Assembly: GCA_028290125.1 (NCBI GenBank)
Contig: JAQGKM010000421.1
Location: forward strand, 1 to 6,884
DNA from: Hyphomicrobiales bacterium
GTDB lineage: Bacteria; Pseudomonadota; Alphaproteobacteria; Rhizobiales; Beijerinckiaceae
Direction of reading: 5' to 3'
DNA length: 6,884 bases
A model generated the notes under the pieces. That model did no database searches, was not told the DNA's origin, and saw only the letters and a list, made by a program, of their open reading frames with translations. Positions 4,797 to 6,884 of the stretch are shown here, one piece after another. The position numbers were made by a program, and so were the translations under genes. Position 1 is the stretch's first letter, and each line of letters begins with the position of its first letter.

Positions 4797-5876
4797 TCAG
4801 GCGAGCGCCGGGTAGTCGGTGTAGCCGCGCTCGTCGCCGCCGTAGAAGGTCTTCTGGTCAGGCTCGTTCAGCGCCGCGTTCGCCTTGAAGCGTGCGACGA
4901 GATCGGGATTGGCGATGAACAATTTGCCGAACGCCACCAGGTCCGCGCGACCGGCGCCAATGGCTTCCGCCGCACGCTCGCGCGTGTAGTCGTAATTGGC
5001 CATGTAGGCGCCCGAGAAGCGACGACGCAGGCTGCCGAAGTCGAAAGCCGGGCCATTGGGCGCCGCGCCTTCGTTCACATGCAGGAACGCGAGCTTCAGG
5101 GCGCTCATCTGTTCGGCGACGTAATCGAACAGCGGCTGCGGATTGCTGTCGCTGATGTCGTTCGACGCGCCGACGGGCGAGATGCGGATGCCGACGCGGC
5201 CCGGCTCCCAGCTTTCCAGCACGGCCTTCACGACTTCAATGGCGAAGCGCGCGCGGTTCTCGATGGAGCCGCCATAGGCGTCCGTGCGGTGGTTGGAATT
5301 GTCGCGCAGGAATTGGTCGATCAGATAGCCGTTGGCGCCGTGGATCTCGACCGCGTCGAAACCGGCCCGCTTCGCATTGGCGGCCGCCGTCGCATAATCG
5401 CGCACGACGCCGGCGATCTCGTCCAGTTCGAGTGCGCGAGGCATCGAGACGTCGTCGAAGCCATGCGCCAGATAGGTCTTGGTCTTGGCCTGGATGGCGC
5501 TCGGCGCGACCGGCGCGGCGCCGCCCGGCTGCAGCGACACATGCGAGATGCGTCCGACATGCCAAAGCTGCAGCGCAATGCGCCCGCCGGCTTCATGCAC
5601 GGCGTCGGTGACGTGCCGCCAGCCGGCGACCTGCTCGTCCGTGTAGATGCCCGGCGTCAGGATGTAGCCCTGGCCCTGCTGCGAGATTTGCGTGGCTTCG
5701 GTGATGATCAGGCCGGCGCTGGCGCGCTGGCGATAGTACTCGACGTTCAGCGCGCGCGGCGCGAGCGCTTCGGGCGTGGCCCGGTTGCGCGTCAGTGGCG
5801 CCATGACGATCCGGTTCGGCAGGTCGAGACTCCCCATGCGGAACGGGGAAAACAGGACGGAAGCGTCGGTTGTCAT
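4797..5876 (-). CDS. nemA: Old Yellow Enzyme family alkene / N-ethylmaleimide reductase
   Basis: The 359-aa product has the complete FMN-dependent OYE barrel. Thr29 in MAPLTRNR modulates the flavin. ALQLWHVGRISH (101-112) is typical. HGANGYLIDQFLRD (179-192) holds the substrate-anion-binding His179 and Asn182 and the proton donor Tyr184. SNHRTDAYGGSIENR (194-208) and RISP with Arg231 follow, and LVAFGKLFIANPDL (313-326) is the phosphate-binding end. It would reduce activated C=C bonds (enones, maleimides) or nitro compounds with NAD(P)H in the cytosol. The ATG at 5876 has GGAG about 10 bases upstream, with a large inverted repeat just beyond. No NemR-type repressor gene is in the window. The symbol reflects family resemblance; other OYE members such as xenA-type cannot be fully excluded. 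Its stop is 2 bases from the convergent deacetylase stop. Confidence 0.93.
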   Translation of the reverse strand: MTTDASVLFSPFRMGSLDLPNRIVMAPLTRNRATPEALAPRALNVEYYRQRASAGLIITEATQISQQGQGYILTPGIYTDEQVAGWRHVTDAVHEAGGRIALQLWHVGRISHVSLQPGGAAPVAPSAIQAKTKTYLAHGFDDVSMPRALELDEIAGVVRDYATAAANAKRAGFDAVEIHGANGYLIDQFLRDNSNHRTDAYGGSIENRARFAIEVVKAVLESWEPGRVGIRISPVGASNDISDSNPQPLFDYVAEQMSALKLAFLHVNEGAAPNGPAFDFGSLRRRFSGAYMANYDYTRERAAEAIGAGRADLVAFGKLFIANPDLVARFKANAALNEPDQKTFYGGDERGYTDYPALA

Positions 5877-5896
5877 GCAGCGGTTTCTCCGGATGG

Positions 5897-5928
5897 TTGA
5901 GGGGCGGGCTTATCGGCCCGCCGCTCAA
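5897..5928. promoter_or_regulatory. Large inverted repeat between the 98-aa gene and the reductase gene
   Basis: The outer arms TTGAG/CTCAA and inner arms GGCGGGC/GCCCGCC are separated by one G-G mismatch, with a 6-base centre (TTATCG). On the minus strand it follows the 98-aa gene's stop by 22 bases and precedes the reductase ATG by 20 bases, just upstream of its SD. There is no T-run on the minus strand (CTCAACC). It could be an operator, a 5'-leader hairpin or a Rho-assisted terminator. Confidence 0.5.
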
Positions 5929-5950
5929 GAAACCCGATCCGGCGTCGAGG

Positions 5951-6247
5951 TCAATCCGTTGTCGGCTGCGACTCGGGTGTACGGACCAGTTCAGGCCACC
6001 AACGCTGCAACATTGAAAGGTCGCTCGATGAACCCGGCGCGGATTCCGCGACCTGGTCGATCAGCGCCGACAGGTGCTTCAGGCGCTCGATCTCGCTGCT
6101 CAGAAGTTCGAATGCGGCATGAGCCCCTGTCGCCGACGTGGGACAGACCACCGAGCGCGCAAGATCCGCAGCGGCGTAATTCAAATCGATCAGCGCGACG
6201 CCGAAATGTCGGCGGGCCGAATCAAAATGTGCATCGAAGGCTTTCAT
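5951..6247 (-). CDS. Hypothetical protein, 98 aa, mostly helical
   Basis: The ATG at 6247 has GAGGT 6 bases upstream, which supports a real gene and this start. The product is predicted by eye to be mainly alpha-helical: MKAFDAHFDSARRHFGVALI, then DLNYAAADLARSV, and a longer amphipathic helix AAFELLSSEIERLKHLSALI. A Trp-Trp pair (residues 83-84) precedes a Pro/Thr/Ser-rich tail ending PESQPTTD. There is one cysteine (35), no signal peptide and no membrane segment. No family recognised. It is on the same strand as the reductase gene, 74 bases upstream, so the two could be co-transcribed unless the intervening hairpin terminates. Confidence 0.7.
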   Translation of the reverse strand: MKAFDAHFDSARRHFGVALIDLNYAAADLARSVVCPTSATGAHAAFELLSSEIERLKHLSALIDQVAESAPGSSSDLSMLQRWWPELVRTPESQPTTD

Positions 6248-6351
6248 GTCGCGACCTCAAATGGAGCAAAGGAACACTCTGGCACCTACCGGACGGATAA
6301 TGCCGCCGGGATGGATAACCATAGCGGTTCGAATGCAATCGTGCCGTTTAC

Positions 6352-6380
6352 AGATACGAAAATATCAAAAGTTTCTGCAA
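6352..6380 (-). promoter_or_regulatory. Candidate promoter for the 98-aa gene
   Basis: On the minus strand TTGCAG (6380-6375) and GTATCT (6357-6352) are 17 bases apart in the most AT-rich part of the window. A start near 6345 would leave a leader of about 98 bases. The -10 box is a weak match, so this is tentative. Confidence 0.3.
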
Positions 6381-6405
6381 TTTACCCACAGCTTGGCAAC
6401 ACACT

Positions 6406-6415
6406 AGCTATAGCT
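6406..6415. repeat. Perfect 10-bp palindrome AGCTATAGCT
   Basis: A self-complementary site in the AT-rich gap, about 26 bases upstream of the candidate -35 box of the 98-aa gene. It could be a protein-binding site. The rest of the 6248-6499 gap holds no gene that I can support. Confidence 0.35.
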
Positions 6416-6499
6416 GAGCCATAAATCCCGTGTTTTGGGCGCCGTCGCCTGTTTTGAATGCAGAAAGTTTCTTCAAGGCGCAGAATGGCTTGCGCTTCC

Positions 6500-6884
6500 T
6501 CAAGCCTGCTTCGTCTTGCGAGGGGCCAGAACCGCCCCCGCGTCGGGCGCCAGCGACAAAAAGCTCAGCAACGATGTCGCCGACACGAGGCCGATGATGG
6601 CGAAAGCCCAGGCGAAGGCGCTGACCGGCAGGGTCGCGGTGTTTCCCGATGCCTGGTGCAGGACGATGGCCGACAGCGCAACGCCGACCGTCAGCGAGAG
6701 ACGCTGCGCCATCTGCGAGAAGCTCATGGCATGGCTCATCTGCGCGCGCTCGACATCCGCGAAAGCGATGGAATTCAGGCTGGTGAATTCCAGCGAGCGG
6801 AACACGCCGCCGAAGAAGATGATCGCCATCATGAAGGACGTCGGCGTGTCGGGTTTGAACAGCGCACAGGCGGCCATGAAGACG
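6500..6884 (-). CDS. MFS transporter, DHA2 (EmrB/QacA-like) family, C-terminal part
   Basis: The frame is open from the right edge to TGA at 6502-6500, giving 127 visible residues; the Met codon at 6877 is internal, with Val-Phe codons before it. It contains a hydrophobic segment (SFMMAIIFFGGVFRSLEF) and a conserved-looking loop FTSLNSIAFADVERAQMSHA. The MSFSQMAQRLSLTVGVALSA segment is typical of the penultimate helix in 14-helix drug:H+ antiporters. A last helix (AFAWAFAIIGLVSATSLLSF) and a short polar tail follow. It is an inner-membrane exporter by family; the substrate is unknown. Only a weak hairpin (6475-6497, no T-run) lies beyond the stop. Confidence 0.88.
   Translation of the reverse strand, partial: VFMAACALFKPDTPTSFMMAIIFFGGVFRSLEFTSLNSIAFADVERAQMSHAMSFSQMAQRLSLTVGVALSAIVLHQASGNTATLPVSAFAWAFAIIGLVSATSLLSFLSLAPDAGAVLAPRKTKQA

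Noticed and set aside
4641..5900. 419-aa + strand ORF
   Set aside because: It is the antisense of the complete Old Yellow Enzyme gene, which has full catalytic motifs on the other strand.
6475..6497. Terminator for the MFS gene
   Set aside because: The stem is short with a bulge and no T-run follows on the minus strand; too weak to call.

Overview
The window looks like a chromosomal segment of a GC-rich alphaproteobacterium, most likely from the Hyphomicrobiales (Rhizobiales). This is inferred from the gene content (proline-rich OmpA-domain protein, small rhizobial-type conserved proteins, NudK, a DHA2-type exporter), the base composition and family resemblance, not from any search. I see no tRNA, rRNA, insertion sequence, CRISPR array or phage gene.

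Left part (1-2048): the 3' portion of an OmpA-family envelope protein enters from the left edge on the + strand, with a Pro/Arg/Asp repeat, a charged linker and a C-terminal peptidoglycan-binding domain. A GNRA-capped hairpin follows. Next is a 75-aa conserved-type small protein (GTG start, strong SD). It faces a 96-aa minus-strand protein with a very acidic tail, and a perfect bidirectional terminator separates the two.

Middle (2049-2508): this 460-base stretch has no conventional gene but is the most unusual part of the window. It holds a compact unit: an 8-codon ORF ending AGG-AGG-TGA; a 17-base perfect complement of the conserved 16S rRNA 3' tail acting as an extreme Shine-Dalgarno; a 22-codon ORF starting on a GTG that overlaps the end of that element; a stretch inside that ORF that mimics the 16S 3' end and can fold back on the SD and start codon; and a strong intrinsic terminator. 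It looks like a small RNA, or a leader with self-masked translation. No family was recognised.

Right of that, three + strand genes form a probable operon (2509-4794): a PPP-type metallophosphoesterase, a NudK-like Nudix hydrolase and a NodB/PuuE-like deacetylase-fold protein with degenerate metal motifs. They meet, 2 bases apart, a convergent Old Yellow Enzyme reductase gene (minus, 4797-5876). A 98-aa helical hypothetical gene lies upstream of it on the same strand, with a large inverted repeat between them. After an AT-rich intergenic region (6248-6499), the C-terminal end of an MFS DHA2-type exporter runs off the right edge (minus strand).

The phosphatase and Nudix genes suggest housecleaning or signalling of phosphorylated compounds. 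The reductase and exporter suggest handling of electrophiles or xenobiotics. There is no clear single pathway.
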